Shown here: piece after piece, positions 40,869-48,323 of the stretch
How positions within the stretch are numbered: the stretch's first letter is position 1
Layout of the letters: each line of letters begins with the position of its first letter
Origin: Nonomuraea zeae
GTDB lineage: Bacteria > Actinomycetota > Actinomycetes > Streptosporangiales > Streptosporangiaceae
Assembly (NCBI RefSeq): GCF_005889725.1
Contig: NZ_VCKX01000064.1
Span: forward strand, 1-48,323
Length of the DNA: 48,323 bases
Direction of reading: 5' to 3'
The notes under the pieces: generated by a model
The model's database searches: none
The model's input: only the letters and a program-made list of their open reading frames with translations
Told to the model about the DNA's origin: nothing
Program-made: the position numbers and the translations under genes

Positions 40869-43124
40869 GTGAGCAAACTTGACGTCGCCCGGCTGAGGGA
40901 GCCGGCCGCCTGGATCATGCTCGTCACCGGACTGATGAACGTGGTGCTGGCGATCGGCCACATCGTGATCGGCTCGACCGGCTCGTCCTTCACGGACCGC
41001 GCGGCACTGAACTTCTCGAGCCTGACCAGCCCGGTCGTGACAGCGCTGCTCCTGGGTGCCGTCGTGCTCGTCACCAAGATCGGCGAACCGTCGTCCAAGG
41101 CCAAGCCCATCACGTACGGGGCCGCGGCCGGGCTGCTGCTCGCCGCGGTGTTCGGCATGCTGTCGCTGCTGCTCGGCCTGTTCTCCGGCGGCGGAGCGCG
41201 CGGGACGGTGGAGTTCGTGCTCACGGGCGTGCCCACGCTCGCGCTGACCGCCGTGGCGCTGGTCTACCTGCTGCCTCAGGTGCTGCCGGAGCGGCCCGTC
41301 GCGCAGGTCTACCACCAGGACTTCGGGCAGCAGGCGCCGTACTTCGGCCAGCAGCAGCCCGGCTACGGCCAGCCTGGTTACGGCCAGCAGCCGCCGTCGG
41401 GCCAGCAGCCCGGTTACGGGCACCAGGAGCAGGCTCAGCCGGGCGGCCCCGGGTACGGGCAGCCTGAGCAGGCCCAGCCTGCCGGCTACGGCCAGCAGCC
41501 CCCATCCGGCCAGCAGCCCCAGCCCGGCCAGCCCCAGTCCGGCCAGCCTCAGCCCGGCCAGCCCCAGTCCGGCCAGCCTCAGCCCGGCCAGCCCCCTTAC
41601 GGCCAGGAGCAGTCTTCGCCCTACGGTCAGCAGCCGCCCTCGGGTCAGCAGCCCCTGCCCGGCCAGCAGCCCGGCTACGGTCAGTCCGGCTACGGCCAGC
41701 AGCCGCCGTCGGGCCAGCAGCCCGGCTACAGCCCGCAGCCCCCGTCCGGCCAGCAGCCCGGCTACGGCCAGCCCGATCCCGGACAATCTGGTTACGGTCA
41801 GCCCGATCCCGGTCAGCAGCCTGGCTACGGTCAGCCTGGCTATGGTCAGCAGCCGCCGTCGGGCCAGCAGTCCGGCTACAGCCCGCAGCCCCCGTCCGGC
41901 CAGCAGCTTCCGCCCGGTCAGGGCTACGGCCAGCAGCCGCCGAGCTTCGGCGGCCAGCCCGAGCAGGGCTCCTACGCGCCCGCCGACTTCCAGCAGGCCG
42001 GACAGCCCGAGGTCCAGCCCCTGTACGCGCAGGAGACCTACCAGCCGCCGATCAGGGCCGCCCTCCCCGCCGCGCCCTCGGACCAGCGCCAGCCGGAGCA
42101 GCCGCAGTTCGGCCAGTCCGACCAGGCCTACCCGCCGCAGGGCTTCGGCCAGGACTCGGGCTTCGGGCAGGACTCGGGCTTCGGCCAGGGGTCCGGCTTC
42201 GGCCAGGACTCCGGGCTGGGGCAGTCGTCCTACGCTCCGGCGGACACGGCGCCGTCGGTCCAGCCGGCTCCCGACTACTCCACCCCGCCCGTCGGCGAGT
42301 ACACCCCCGCTCCCTACGTCCCGGCGGACAGCCAGCCGAACCTCCACGGCCAGCCGAGCCCGAACCCCTACGCGCCCGCGCCGGCCGACCACCTCAACCC
42401 GTACGCCCCGTCGGCCGACCAGCAGAGCCAGTACACGCCGCCGGACACCACGCCCAACGCCTTCGCCGCCCCCGTGGAGCAGGCGTTCCCCGTGGGCGAG
42501 ACCGCGCCGAACGTGCCGTTCCCGCCGGTCGAGCAGCCGCAGCAGTTCGGCCAGGGGTCCTACTTCGGCCCGAGCGCCTTCGACCAGCAGGGCGGCGACC
42601 AGCAGGGCGGGTCCCATGGCCCGCAGGGTCAGCCGGGTGGTCAGCCGTTCACCGGGTACTCGGGTCACGAGTACGCCACGCCGGCCGCGTACCAGGAGCC
42701 GGACGCGCCCGTGGATCCGCGCTCGCAGCAGCTCATGGACGCCTACCAGCAGGCGGAGACGTACCAGCACTCGTCGGGCCAGCATTCGACCGGCCAGCAC
42801 TCGACCGCCGGCACCCAGCCCGAGCTGCGCGTGCCCGACTACTCCAGCCAGGCGGGCCGCCCGTACGACGACCCGTTCGGTCACCCGCAGCAGGCCCAGC
42901 AGCCCCACCAGCAGCAGCCGGCCGGGTACGAGCCTCAGCAGGGCCAGTACCAGCCCACCCACCAGGCGCCGTCAGGCGGCTGGGCCGAGGCTCAGGGCGA
43001 GTCGACGATGCGGCTCGACCCCTCGTCGTTGGGGACGGGCACCTTCGGCGGCGAGCAGCGCCGTCCGGGGGACGACCCGATCGACCCGACCGCCATATAC
43101 ACCCCCAATGAGCCACGCAGGTAA
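40869..43124 (+). CDS. Membrane protein with long Gly/Gln/Pro/Tyr-rich low-complexity tail
   Basis: A 751-residue protein. The first ~140 residues have four hydrophobic helices (about 12-32, 55-75, 82-105, 115-135). The remaining ~600 are disordered and repetitive: GYGQQPPSGQQP units (145-360), a GFGQDSG block near 425, and HSSGQHSTGQHST near 635. The aromatic-glycine-glutamine composition is like prion-like low-complexity regions. No enzyme motif is seen. The GTG start has GGGGG 6 nt upstream, held in a predicted hairpin. It lies between the divergent fbiA gene and whiB. The cytoplasmic or external side of the tail is not determined. Confidence 0.8.
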   Translation: MSKLDVARLREPAAWIMLVTGLMNVVLAIGHIVIGSTGSSFTDRAALNFSSLTSPVVTALLLGAVVLVTKIGEPSSKAKPITYGAAAGLLLAAVFGMLSLLLGLFSGGGARGTVEFVLTGVPTLALTAVALVYLLPQVLPERPVAQVYHQDFGQQAPYFGQQQPGYGQPGYGQQPPSGQQPGYGHQEQAQPGGPGYGQPEQAQPAGYGQQPPSGQQPQPGQPQSGQPQPGQPQSGQPQPGQPPYGQEQSSPYGQQPPSGQQPLPGQQPGYGQSGYGQQPPSGQQPGYSPQPPSGQQPGYGQPDPGQSGYGQPDPGQQPGYGQPGYGQQPPSGQQSGYSPQPPSGQQLPPGQGYGQQPPSFGGQPEQGSYAPADFQQAGQPEVQPLYAQETYQPPIRAALPAAPSDQRQPEQPQFGQSDQAYPPQGFGQDSGFGQDSGFGQGSGFGQDSGLGQSSYAPADTAPSVQPAPDYSTPPVGEYTPAPYVPADSQPNLHGQPSPNPYAPAPADHLNPYAPSADQQSQYTPPDTTPNAFAAPVEQAFPVGETAPNVPFPPVEQPQQFGQGSYFGPSAFDQQGGDQQGGSHGPQGQPGGQPFTGYSGHEYATPAAYQEPDAPVDPRSQQLMDAYQQAETYQHSSGQHSTGQHSTAGTQPELRVPDYSSQAGRPYDDPFGHPQQAQQPHQQQPAGYEPQQGQYQPTHQAPSGGWAEAQGESTMRLDPSSLGTGTFGGEQRRPGDDPIDPTAIYTPNEPRR

Positions 43125-43162
43125 CGGACCGGCAATGAGCGATTAGAGAGAAGGTGGGCCAC

Positions 43163-43183
43163 GGGCGGGCGTCTATCCCGCCC
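43163..43183 (+). terminator. Stem-loop, possible terminator of the low-complexity protein gene
   Basis: GGGCGGG (43163-43169) and CCCGCCC (43177-43183) form a 7-bp GC-only stem with a 7-base loop, 38 bp after the stop codon. There is no U-tract. Confidence 0.45.
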
Positions 43184-43320
43184 TGGTACGGTTCCGACCG
43201 CTGACAGCGTTGAACATGCCTGGCCGGGGCCCTCTGCGCAGGGTGCCGACCGGGTGCGAACATCACATGCCGAGCACACCGGGGCGAGATCTGGTCTTTC
43301 CCCGGATACCTGCATGCCGC

Positions 43321-43350
43321 TTGACGTCACGTACGGCACGCGCGTGTAAT
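43321..43350 (+). promoter_or_regulatory. Candidate whiB promoter
   Basis: TTGACG at 43321-43326, an 18-bp spacer, and TGTAAT at 43345-43350. The ACAAC/GTTGT inverted repeat directly follows. The predicted leader to the whiB GTG is about 85 nt. Confidence 0.4.
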
Positions 43351-43442
43351 TACAACCATGTTGTTACGCCTTCCTGTGGGTGGGTAGTAAGGAAGGCGTC
43401 CATGGGGGGCTCCATTGCGGGCGGGCGGCAGGGAGGTGTGCA

Positions 43443-43703
43443 GTGACCGATCCGGTCATCGCACAGGATCAGCTTGACGCTGAAGAACTTGGCTGGCAGG
43501 AGCGTGCCTTGTGCGCGCAGACGGATCCAGAGGCGTTCTTCCCGGAAAAAGGCGGCTCTACCCGAGAGGCCAAGAAGGTCTGCCGAACGTGCGAGGTCCG
43601 TGCAGAGTGCCTGGAATATGCACTCGAGCACGATGAGCGGTTCGGCATCTGGGGTGGGCTGTCCGAGCGGGAGCGCAGACGGATCAAACGCCAGGCCGTA
43701 TAG
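43443..43703 (+). CDS. whiB: WhiB-family iron-sulphur regulator (WhiB/WhiB2 type)
   Basis: An 86-residue Wbl protein. Four cysteines for the [4Fe-4S] cluster are Cys24, Cys47, Cys50 and Cys56, in the order C-x22-C-x2-C-x5-C. The turn GIWGG and the basic tail ERERRRIKRQ complete the family. WQERALCAQTDPEAFFPEKG matches Streptomyces WhiB and mycobacterial WhiB2, which control septation and sporulation. The GTG start has GGGAGG 7 nt upstream. A strong terminator follows. Proximity to fbiA, fbiB and manB is like that of mycobacterial Rv3260c-Rv3264c. Confidence 0.96.
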   Translation: MTDPVIAQDQLDAEELGWQERALCAQTDPEAFFPEKGGSTREAKKVCRTCEVRAECLEYALEHDERFGIWGGLSERERRRIKRQAV

Positions 43704-43717
43704 GTATATGGGCGAAG

Positions 43718-43749
43718 GGGTCACACGGGTTGTCCGTGTGGCCCTTTTT
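43718..43749 (+). terminator. Rho-independent terminator after whiB
   Basis: GGGTCACACGG (43718-43728) pairs with CCGTGTGGCCC (43734-43744) with one T-G pair and a 5-base loop, followed by TTTTT at 43745-43749. Confidence 0.85.
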
Positions 43750-43816
43750 CGCATGTATGTGACCTTCCACCTGTATGGTGGGCGCGCCTGATCAACCCCC
43801 CAGGAGTCGTCCACCC

Positions 43817-46633
43817 ATGTCCCGTCCCTACGTCACCGCTATCGTCGTCGCCCATGACGGCGCGCGCTGGCTCGGGGAGACGCTGCGCGCTCTGGTGAGC
43901 CAGAGCCGCAGGCCCGACCGCGTGGCCGGCGTCGACAACGGCAGCAGGGACGGCTCGGCCGGCCTGCTCGCCCAGACGCTCGGCAACGCCAACGTGATCT
44001 CCCTGCCCCGCTCCACCGGTTTCGGCGAGTCCGTTGCCGAGGTGCTCTCACGGCTGCCGTCCGGCGGTCGCGACGAGTGGATCTGGCTGCTCCACGACGA
44101 CTGCGCCCCCGACCGGCGCGCGCTGGAGGCCCTGCTCTACGCCGCCGAGCAGGATCAGAAGGCCGCCGTGCTGGGCCCGAAGCTGCGCGACTGGATCGAT
44201 CGCCGGCGGCTGCTCGAGATCGGCGTGACCGTGGGCCGCACCGGGCGCAGGGACACCGGGCTGGAGCCGCGCGAGTTCGACCAGGGGCAGCACGACGGGA
44301 CGCGAGAGGTGCTGTCGGTGTCCACGGCGGGCATGCTGATCCGCCGGGACGTGTGGGAGCGGGTGGGCGGGCTCGATCCGTTCTTCCCGCTGTTCCGTGA
44401 CGACCTCGACCTGTGCTGGCGGGTGCGCAACGCCGGGCACAAGGTGTTGAACGTGACCTCCGCCGTGGCCTGGCACGCCGAGGCGGCCGGGCGCAGGCGG
44501 CGGCGCATCGCGGTCAGCGGCGACCATCCGCGCCGGCTGGACCGGCGCAACGCGATCTTCGTGGTGATGGCGAACCTGCCCTTCGGCGCGATGCTGTGGG
44601 CGCTGCTGCGCAACGTGTTCGGCTCGGCCTTCCGCACGCTGCTGTTCATCGTGAGCAAGCAGCCCGCGAACGCGCTGGACGAGGTGGTGGCCATGGGCTC
44701 GATCCTGGCGCACCCGTTCAGGCTGATGAAGGCGCGAAGAGCACGCCGCCACGGCCGCAAGAAGGGATATATCCGCATAAAGCGGTTGATGACCCCGCGC
44801 TGGGCGGCCTATCGACGGCTCATCGACATGGTGCAGAGCTTCCTCTCCGGCGAGGCCCCCGTCGACTCGACCGGACGCCACCACCACGCCTCCGCCCCGT
44901 CCTCCCCGGACGACGAGTACGCGGCCGTGCCGCAGGACTCCGGCGCGGTCAAGCGGTTCATCACCCGTCCGGGCGTGGTGCTCATGCTCGCCCTGGCCCT
45001 CGTCTCCCTGATCGCCGAACGCTCCCTCCTCGGCGGCGAGCGGCTCGGCGGCGGCGCACTCGTGCCGGTGACGGGCGGCGCGAGCGACCTCTGGGCCTTC
45101 TACACCGAGGGCTCCCACGACATCGGCCTCGGCTCGAACGCCTGGGCGCCCCCTTACGTCGCCGTGCTCGCCGTCCTGTCCACGCTGGCGCTCGGCAAGA
45201 CCTGGCTGGCGGTCTCGGTGCTGCTGCTCGGCTCGGTGCCGCTGGCGGGCGCGACGGCGTACCTGGCCACCCGGCACGTCATCCCGGCGGTGCCCGCGCG
45301 GGCGTGGGCGGCGGGGACGTACGCGCTGCTGCCCGTCGCGACCGGCGCGATCGCGTCGGGGCGGCTGGGGACGGCCGTGGTGTTCGTGCTGGTGCCTCTC
45401 TACGCCTCCCTCGGCACGATCCTGCTGTCCGCCGAGCGCCGCCAGGCCCGCCGCGCGGCCTGGGGACTGGGCCTGGCGCTGGCCGTGGGGACGGCGTTCG
45501 TGCCGCTGGTCTATCCGCTCTTCGCCGTCCTCGGCGTGCTCGGCGCGGTGGCGTTCGGCGGCGGGCGGCGCGGCGTGGTGACGTCCATGGTCATCGCGCT
45601 GGCCGTGCCGGTGGCGCTGCTGTTGCCGTGGCTGGCGAGCCTGGTGGCGGACCCGGGCCGGATCCTGCTCGAAGCCGGGCTGCACGACCCGGCCCTCGTC
45701 GATCCCGCCCTGCCCGCCGAGTCGCTGCTCGCGCTCAGCCCCGGAGGTCCCGGGCTGCCGCCGTTCTGGGTGAGCGCCGGTCTCGTGGCGGCGGCGCTGG
45801 CCGCGCTGCTCATGCGCCGCCAGCGGATGATCGTCGCGATCGGCTGGGGCGTCGCCCTGTACGGGATGCTGGCGGCCATCCTGGTCAGCCGCATCACCGT
45901 CGAAGGGGCGCGGGCCTGGCCGGGGGTGCCGCTGGCGTTCGCGGGAACGGGGCTCCTGGTCCTCGTCGGCCTGACCGCGCACCGCCTGGCCGAGCTGCGC
46001 GCGGGCGGCGGGCTGCGCCGGATCGGCGCGACAGTGGTCGTGGCCGTGGCGTTCAGCACGCCGCTGCTGGCCGCCGGCTACTGGATGGCGAACGGCGTGC
46101 GCGGGCCCCTCGTCGGCGACTCACCGGACGTGCTGCCCATGCTGGCGGCGGCCCGTACCGTGAACGGGGAGCGCACGCTGGTGCTCAAGGGGTCCTCCTT
46201 CACCGTGCTGCACGGCCGTACCCCGCTGATCGGCGAATCGGAGCTGCCCGTCGCGTCCGAGGCCCGCACCCGGGTGGCCACGGCGGCGCAGGGCCTCGTC
46301 GGCGGGCGCGGCGGCGACGCGGCGACCCTGGCGCAGCACGGCATCGCGATGATCGCCGTGGCGCCGCCGTTCACGGCGGAGCTGGCCAAGACGCTCGACT
46401 CCCAGCCGTCGCTGCAGCGCCTGAGCCTGTCGGAGGAGGGCGGCGGGCTGTGGCGCCTGGCCGAGCCGGTCACGCGCGTGCCAGTCCAGCCGGAGAGCGT
46501 CCTGCACAAGCCGTGGCTGTGGGCGCAGGGGGCGCTGGTGCTCCTGGCGGCCCTCCTGGCGGCGCCGGGTCGGCGCGAGAACGCGGGGGAGGCCGTGGAA
46601 GCACCGGCCCCAGTCCTGGCGGGGGCGCGATGA
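43817..46633 (+). CDS. Glycosyltransferase family 2 fused to a large multispanning membrane domain
   Basis: A 938-residue protein. Residues 1-260 are a GT2 domain (VTAIVVAHDGARWLGETLRAL, WLLHDDCAPDRRAL, FRDDLDLCWRVRNAG). A basic linker of ~100 residues follows, then about twelve to fourteen membrane helices (390-780), and a soluble C-terminal part (FTVLHGRTPLIGESELP onward) before two final helices. Comparable large proteins occur next to whiB in other actinomycetes. ATG at 43817 has AGGAG 10 nt upstream. It probably transfers a sugar to an envelope polymer. Its stop overlaps an ATG at 46630 (ATGA). Confidence 0.85.
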   Translation: MSRPYVTAIVVAHDGARWLGETLRALVSQSRRPDRVAGVDNGSRDGSAGLLAQTLGNANVISLPRSTGFGESVAEVLSRLPSGGRDEWIWLLHDDCAPDRRALEALLYAAEQDQKAAVLGPKLRDWIDRRRLLEIGVTVGRTGRRDTGLEPREFDQGQHDGTREVLSVSTAGMLIRRDVWERVGGLDPFFPLFRDDLDLCWRVRNAGHKVLNVTSAVAWHAEAAGRRRRRIAVSGDHPRRLDRRNAIFVVMANLPFGAMLWALLRNVFGSAFRTLLFIVSKQPANALDEVVAMGSILAHPFRLMKARRARRHGRKKGYIRIKRLMTPRWAAYRRLIDMVQSFLSGEAPVDSTGRHHHASAPSSPDDEYAAVPQDSGAVKRFITRPGVVLMLALALVSLIAERSLLGGERLGGGALVPVTGGASDLWAFYTEGSHDIGLGSNAWAPPYVAVLAVLSTLALGKTWLAVSVLLLGSVPLAGATAYLATRHVIPAVPARAWAAGTYALLPVATGAIASGRLGTAVVFVLVPLYASLGTILLSAERRQARRAAWGLGLALAVGTAFVPLVYPLFAVLGVLGAVAFGGGRRGVVTSMVIALAVPVALLLPWLASLVADPGRILLEAGLHDPALVDPALPAESLLALSPGGPGLPPFWVSAGLVAAALAALLMRRQRMIVAIGWGVALYGMLAAILVSRITVEGARAWPGVPLAFAGTGLLVLVGLTAHRLAELRAGGGLRRIGATVVVAVAFSTPLLAAGYWMANGVRGPLVGDSPDVLPMLAAARTVNGERTLVLKGSSFTVLHGRTPLIGESELPVASEARTRVATAAQGLVGGRGGDAATLAQHGIAMIAVAPPFTAELAKTLDSQPSLQRLSLSEEGGGLWRLAEPVTRVPVQPESVLHKPWLWAQGALVLLAALLAAPGRRENAGEAVEAPAPVLAGAR

Positions 46634-46634
46634 G

Positions 46635-46686
46635 GGCGTTCGTGGAGAACCTGGCGGGTGCGTGGTGAAGGCGTTCGTGGAGAACC
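46635..46686 (+). repeat. 17-bp direct repeat around the start of the DUF5719-like gene
   Basis: GGCGTTCGTGGAGAACC occurs at 46635-46651 and 46670-46686, a 35-bp period. It duplicates the coding start of the downstream gene out of frame and leaves a 12-codon ORF from ATG 46630 to a stop at 46666-46668. Confidence 0.7.
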
Positions 46687-47969
46687 GGTTCGGGTTGCTG
46701 GTGCTGGTCGTCGTGGCGTTGATCGCCATGTACGGCGTCGCCTTCGTCACCAGGCCCGCCCCCGTGGTCCCCGTACCCGAGGGGCCCAGGAAGGTGGCCG
46801 TCGAAGCCGTCACCGCAGTGTGCCCTGGGACGAAGGGGGAGCACGTCAACGTCTACCTGCCGGGCACCCTGTCCGACGAGACGATGCGGGACGGGAAGCC
46901 GTACGTGACGAGCGGCCCCGGCGGGCTGGAGGCCGGCTACCTCACCCGCGTCACCCAGGGCGGCGGGCGCGGCCTGGCCGGGATCCGCTGCACCGAGCCG
47001 TCCCCGGAGACCTGGCTGGTGGGCCCCGGCCCCGCGAGCGCCGACGTGCGCCTGCACCTCACCAACCCGGACAAGGCGCCCGCGCTCGCCGACGTCCAGG
47101 TGTACGCGGCCGAAGGCCCGATCTCCGGCGACAAGGGGCTCGGGCTGGAGATCGCGCCCGGCGAGCACCGCGAGATCGACCTCAAAGACCTGGCCCCGTC
47201 GGCCGACGTGATGACCGTGAGCGTCACCACCGTCTTCGGCCGCGTCGCCGTCGCCGCCAGGACCACGCTGGAGACCGGAGGAGTCGACTGGCTCCCCGCC
47301 GCCGCACCGCCCGCCACGCGCGTGGTCGTCCCCGGGATCCCCGGCGGAGGCGGCGGCCGCGAGCTCCTCGTCGCCGCCCCCGGCGAGAACGACGCCGTGG
47401 TGCAGATCAAGGCCGTGAGCGAGGACGCCGAGTACGCCATGAAGGGGCGCGAGACGCTCGACATCCCCGCGGGCAGCGTGGTCTCGCTGGACGTGACCAC
47501 GGGAGTCGGGGCCTCGTCCGCCGCCCTCGTGCTCACCTCACCGGTCCCGATCGTGGCCGGGCTGGTCATCACGGGTACGGGCCAGCGCTCCGACGTCGCC
47601 TACACCGCCGGCACCTCGTCACTGGCGCTGGGCAGCGCGGTGGCCCGCAACGCGACGGGCTCCCGCCTTGTGCTGACGGCACTCGGCGGTCCGGGCAAGG
47701 TGCGGGTGCAGGTGGTGCCGGAGAAGGGGACCGGGGAGCCCGCGTTCGAGGTGGAGGTGCCGGCCGGGCGGACCAAGAACGTGGGGATCAAGGCCAAGGG
47801 GGACTTCGCGCTCGTGGTCACCCCGGTTTCCGGGGAGGTCTACGGTGGGCGGGTGGTGGAGGAACGCCTGAAGACGGGCCTGCTCATCACGACGCAACCG
47901 CTGGCGGCGGCGAGGATGTTCACGATGCTCCCGCCTTTGACGGACAGCCAGCGAGTGGTCGCGCCCTGA
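46662..47969 (+). CDS. Exported protein, DUF5719-like
   Basis: A 435-residue protein with one N-terminal membrane segment (about residues 10-29, LLVLVVVALIAMYGVAF) and an extracytoplasmic beta-rich region with repeated VxVxxxxG strands, such as VFGRVAVAARTTLETGGVDWLPA. The family is known to me only as a domain of unknown function found beside the GT2/membrane gene in actinomycetes. GTG at 46662 and 46665 are possible starts; both overlap the stop of a 12-codon ORF. It is probably cotranslated with the preceding GT2 gene. No function is assigned. Confidence 0.75.
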   Translation: MVKAFVENRFGLLVLVVVALIAMYGVAFVTRPAPVVPVPEGPRKVAVEAVTAVCPGTKGEHVNVYLPGTLSDETMRDGKPYVTSGPGGLEAGYLTRVTQGGGRGLAGIRCTEPSPETWLVGPGPASADVRLHLTNPDKAPALADVQVYAAEGPISGDKGLGLEIAPGEHREIDLKDLAPSADVMTVSVTTVFGRVAVAARTTLETGGVDWLPAAAPPATRVVVPGIPGGGGGRELLVAAPGENDAVVQIKAVSEDAEYAMKGRETLDIPAGSVVSLDVTTGVGASSAALVLTSPVPIVAGLVITGTGQRSDVAYTAGTSSLALGSAVARNATGSRLVLTALGGPGKVRVQVVPEKGTGEPAFEVEVPAGRTKNVGIKAKGDFALVVTPVSGEVYGGRVVEERLKTGLLITTQPLAAARMFTMLPPLTDSQRVVAP

Positions 47970-48230
47970 GAGTGGGGTTCTGGGGCTCACTGCGTGGTCC
48001 TGCGCCTTCGGGGGCGCTGCGCGCGAATCGGGCTCCGGGCTCTGTTCCCCAGGGGGCTGCGCCCCCTTCGACCCCCCTGACTGCGAGGTCCTCGCAGTGG
48101 GGTGTGCTTCGCGCGATGAGAGCTTCGGGCTGTGTCCTGTGGGGGCATGCCCCCACACCCCCGGCGAGGGGCCTGCCGGCCCCTCGCGCTCCCCGGCGTT
48201 GAGCCTGGTGGCGGGGTGATGGACGATCAT
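47970..48230. other. Non-coding region with a cluster of strong hairpins
   Basis: No convincing gene. It holds four strong inverted repeats: GGGGGC/GCCCCC (48052-48066), CTGCGAGG/CCTCGCAG around one base (48081-48097), the 20-bp perfect palindrome TGTGGGGGCATGCCCCCACA (48138-48157) and GCGAGGGGCC/GGCCCCTCGC with a 4-base loop (48164-48187). They probably end transcription of the preceding operon. Confidence 0.65.
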
Positions 48231-48310
48231 CGCCGGGTCGCCGGGTCGCCGGGTTGCCGGGTTGCCGGGTTGCCGGGTTGCCGGGTTGCCGGGTTGCCGG
48301 GTTGCCGGGT
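48231..48310. repeat. 8-bp tandem repeat, 10 units
   Basis: Ten uninterrupted 8-bp units: three CGCCGGGT followed by seven TGCCGGGT, ending in a degenerate unit. A simple-sequence tract likely to vary in copy number. Confidence 0.9.
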
Positions 48311-48323
48311 CGCGGGGCTGGGG

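Larger units (their letters stand above)
43125..43442 (+). other. 318-bp intergenic region upstream of whiB
   Basis: Contains no convincing gene. It has a stem-loop at 43163-43183, a candidate promoter at 43321-43350, an ACAAC-CAT-GTTGT inverted repeat at 43352-43364 and a GGGAGG ribosome binding site at 43430-43435. The long untranslated leader is typical of whiB-like genes. Confidence 0.6.

Noticed and set aside
44048..45982. 644-codon minus-strand open frame opposite the GT2/membrane gene
   Set aside because: Antisense high-GC frame over a clear GT2 domain and membrane helices.
48231..48310. Possible CRISPR array
   Set aside because: The repeated unit is 8 bp with no spacers and no cas genes are present; it is a simple tandem repeat.
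1..48323. Insertion sequences, phage genes, tRNA or rRNA genes
   Set aside because: No transposase, integrase or capsid-like protein and no cloverleaf or rRNA-like sequence was noticed on either strand by eye.

Overview
The window is very GC-rich DNA with almost no gaps between genes, frequent GTG and TTG starts, a WhiB-type regulator, an LCP ligase repertoire and a complete set of F420 side-chain genes. This points to an actinomycete. The F420, WhiB and ManB neighbourhood and the overall style suggest Streptosporangiales (Nonomuraea- or Streptosporangium-like); that placement is inference, with no rRNA or other marker in view.

Layout. (1) 0-3.1 kb: a DUF4097-like exported protein, a GNAT plus luciferase-like monooxygenase pair coupled by a GTGA overlap, and a STAS anti-sigma antagonist. 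(2) 3.1-14.6 kb: start of a large cell-envelope polymer locus. It holds an LCP ligase, an ExoA-like GT2, an operon of a CDP-polyol synthase fusion (IspD-type cytidylyltransferase joined to an SDR) with a TagF-like polyol-phosphate transferase, and then a compact plus-strand set: two CDP-alcohol phosphotransferases, a DUF5941-like membrane protein, a nucleotidyltransferase, a glycerol-1-phosphate-dehydrogenase-family enzyme and a GT2. (3) 14.7-16.9 kb: an acetoacetate-decarboxylase-like protein and an ECF sigma factor with its membrane-bound partner. (4) 16.9-32.0 kb: the polymer locus resumes with GT4 and GT2 transferases, an acyltransferase, a second LCP ligase, two GT-C-like membrane proteins, a methyltransferase between two flippase-like membrane proteins, and ManB. 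(5) 32.1-40.7 kb: AlkA-type glycosylase, fbiC, a solute-binding/VWA protein, a secreted chitin-active LPMO, and fbiA-fbiB. (6) 40.9-48.3 kb: a large Gly/Gln/Pro/Tyr-rich membrane protein, whiB, a GT2/multispanning membrane protein, a DUF5719-like protein, then a non-coding end made of strong hairpins and an 8-bp tandem repeat.

How the genes fit together. Most of 3-32 kb can be read as one programme: make activated polyol phosphates and sugars (cytidylyltransferases, a polyol-phosphate dehydrogenase, ManB), build a lipid-linked glycopolymer (GT2, GT4, CDP-alcohol transferases, TagF-like), decorate it (acyltransferase, GT-C), move it across the membrane and attach it to peptidoglycan (LCP proteins). 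The least understood part is 8.7-13.6 kb, where an archaeal-style G1P-dehydrogenase homologue sits between a nucleotidyltransferase and two CDP-alcohol phosphotransferases. The F420 genes fbiA, fbiB and fbiC lie within 8 kb of each other, next to whiB and manB, partly matching the conserved mycobacterial whiB2-fbiA-fbiB-manB neighbourhood.

Control signals. Five genes have a TANNNT hexamer exactly 6 nt before the start codon, the arrangement expected for leaderless mRNAs. Two other starts have their ribosome binding site inside a predicted hairpin. All domain calls were made by eye from translated sequence, without database searches.
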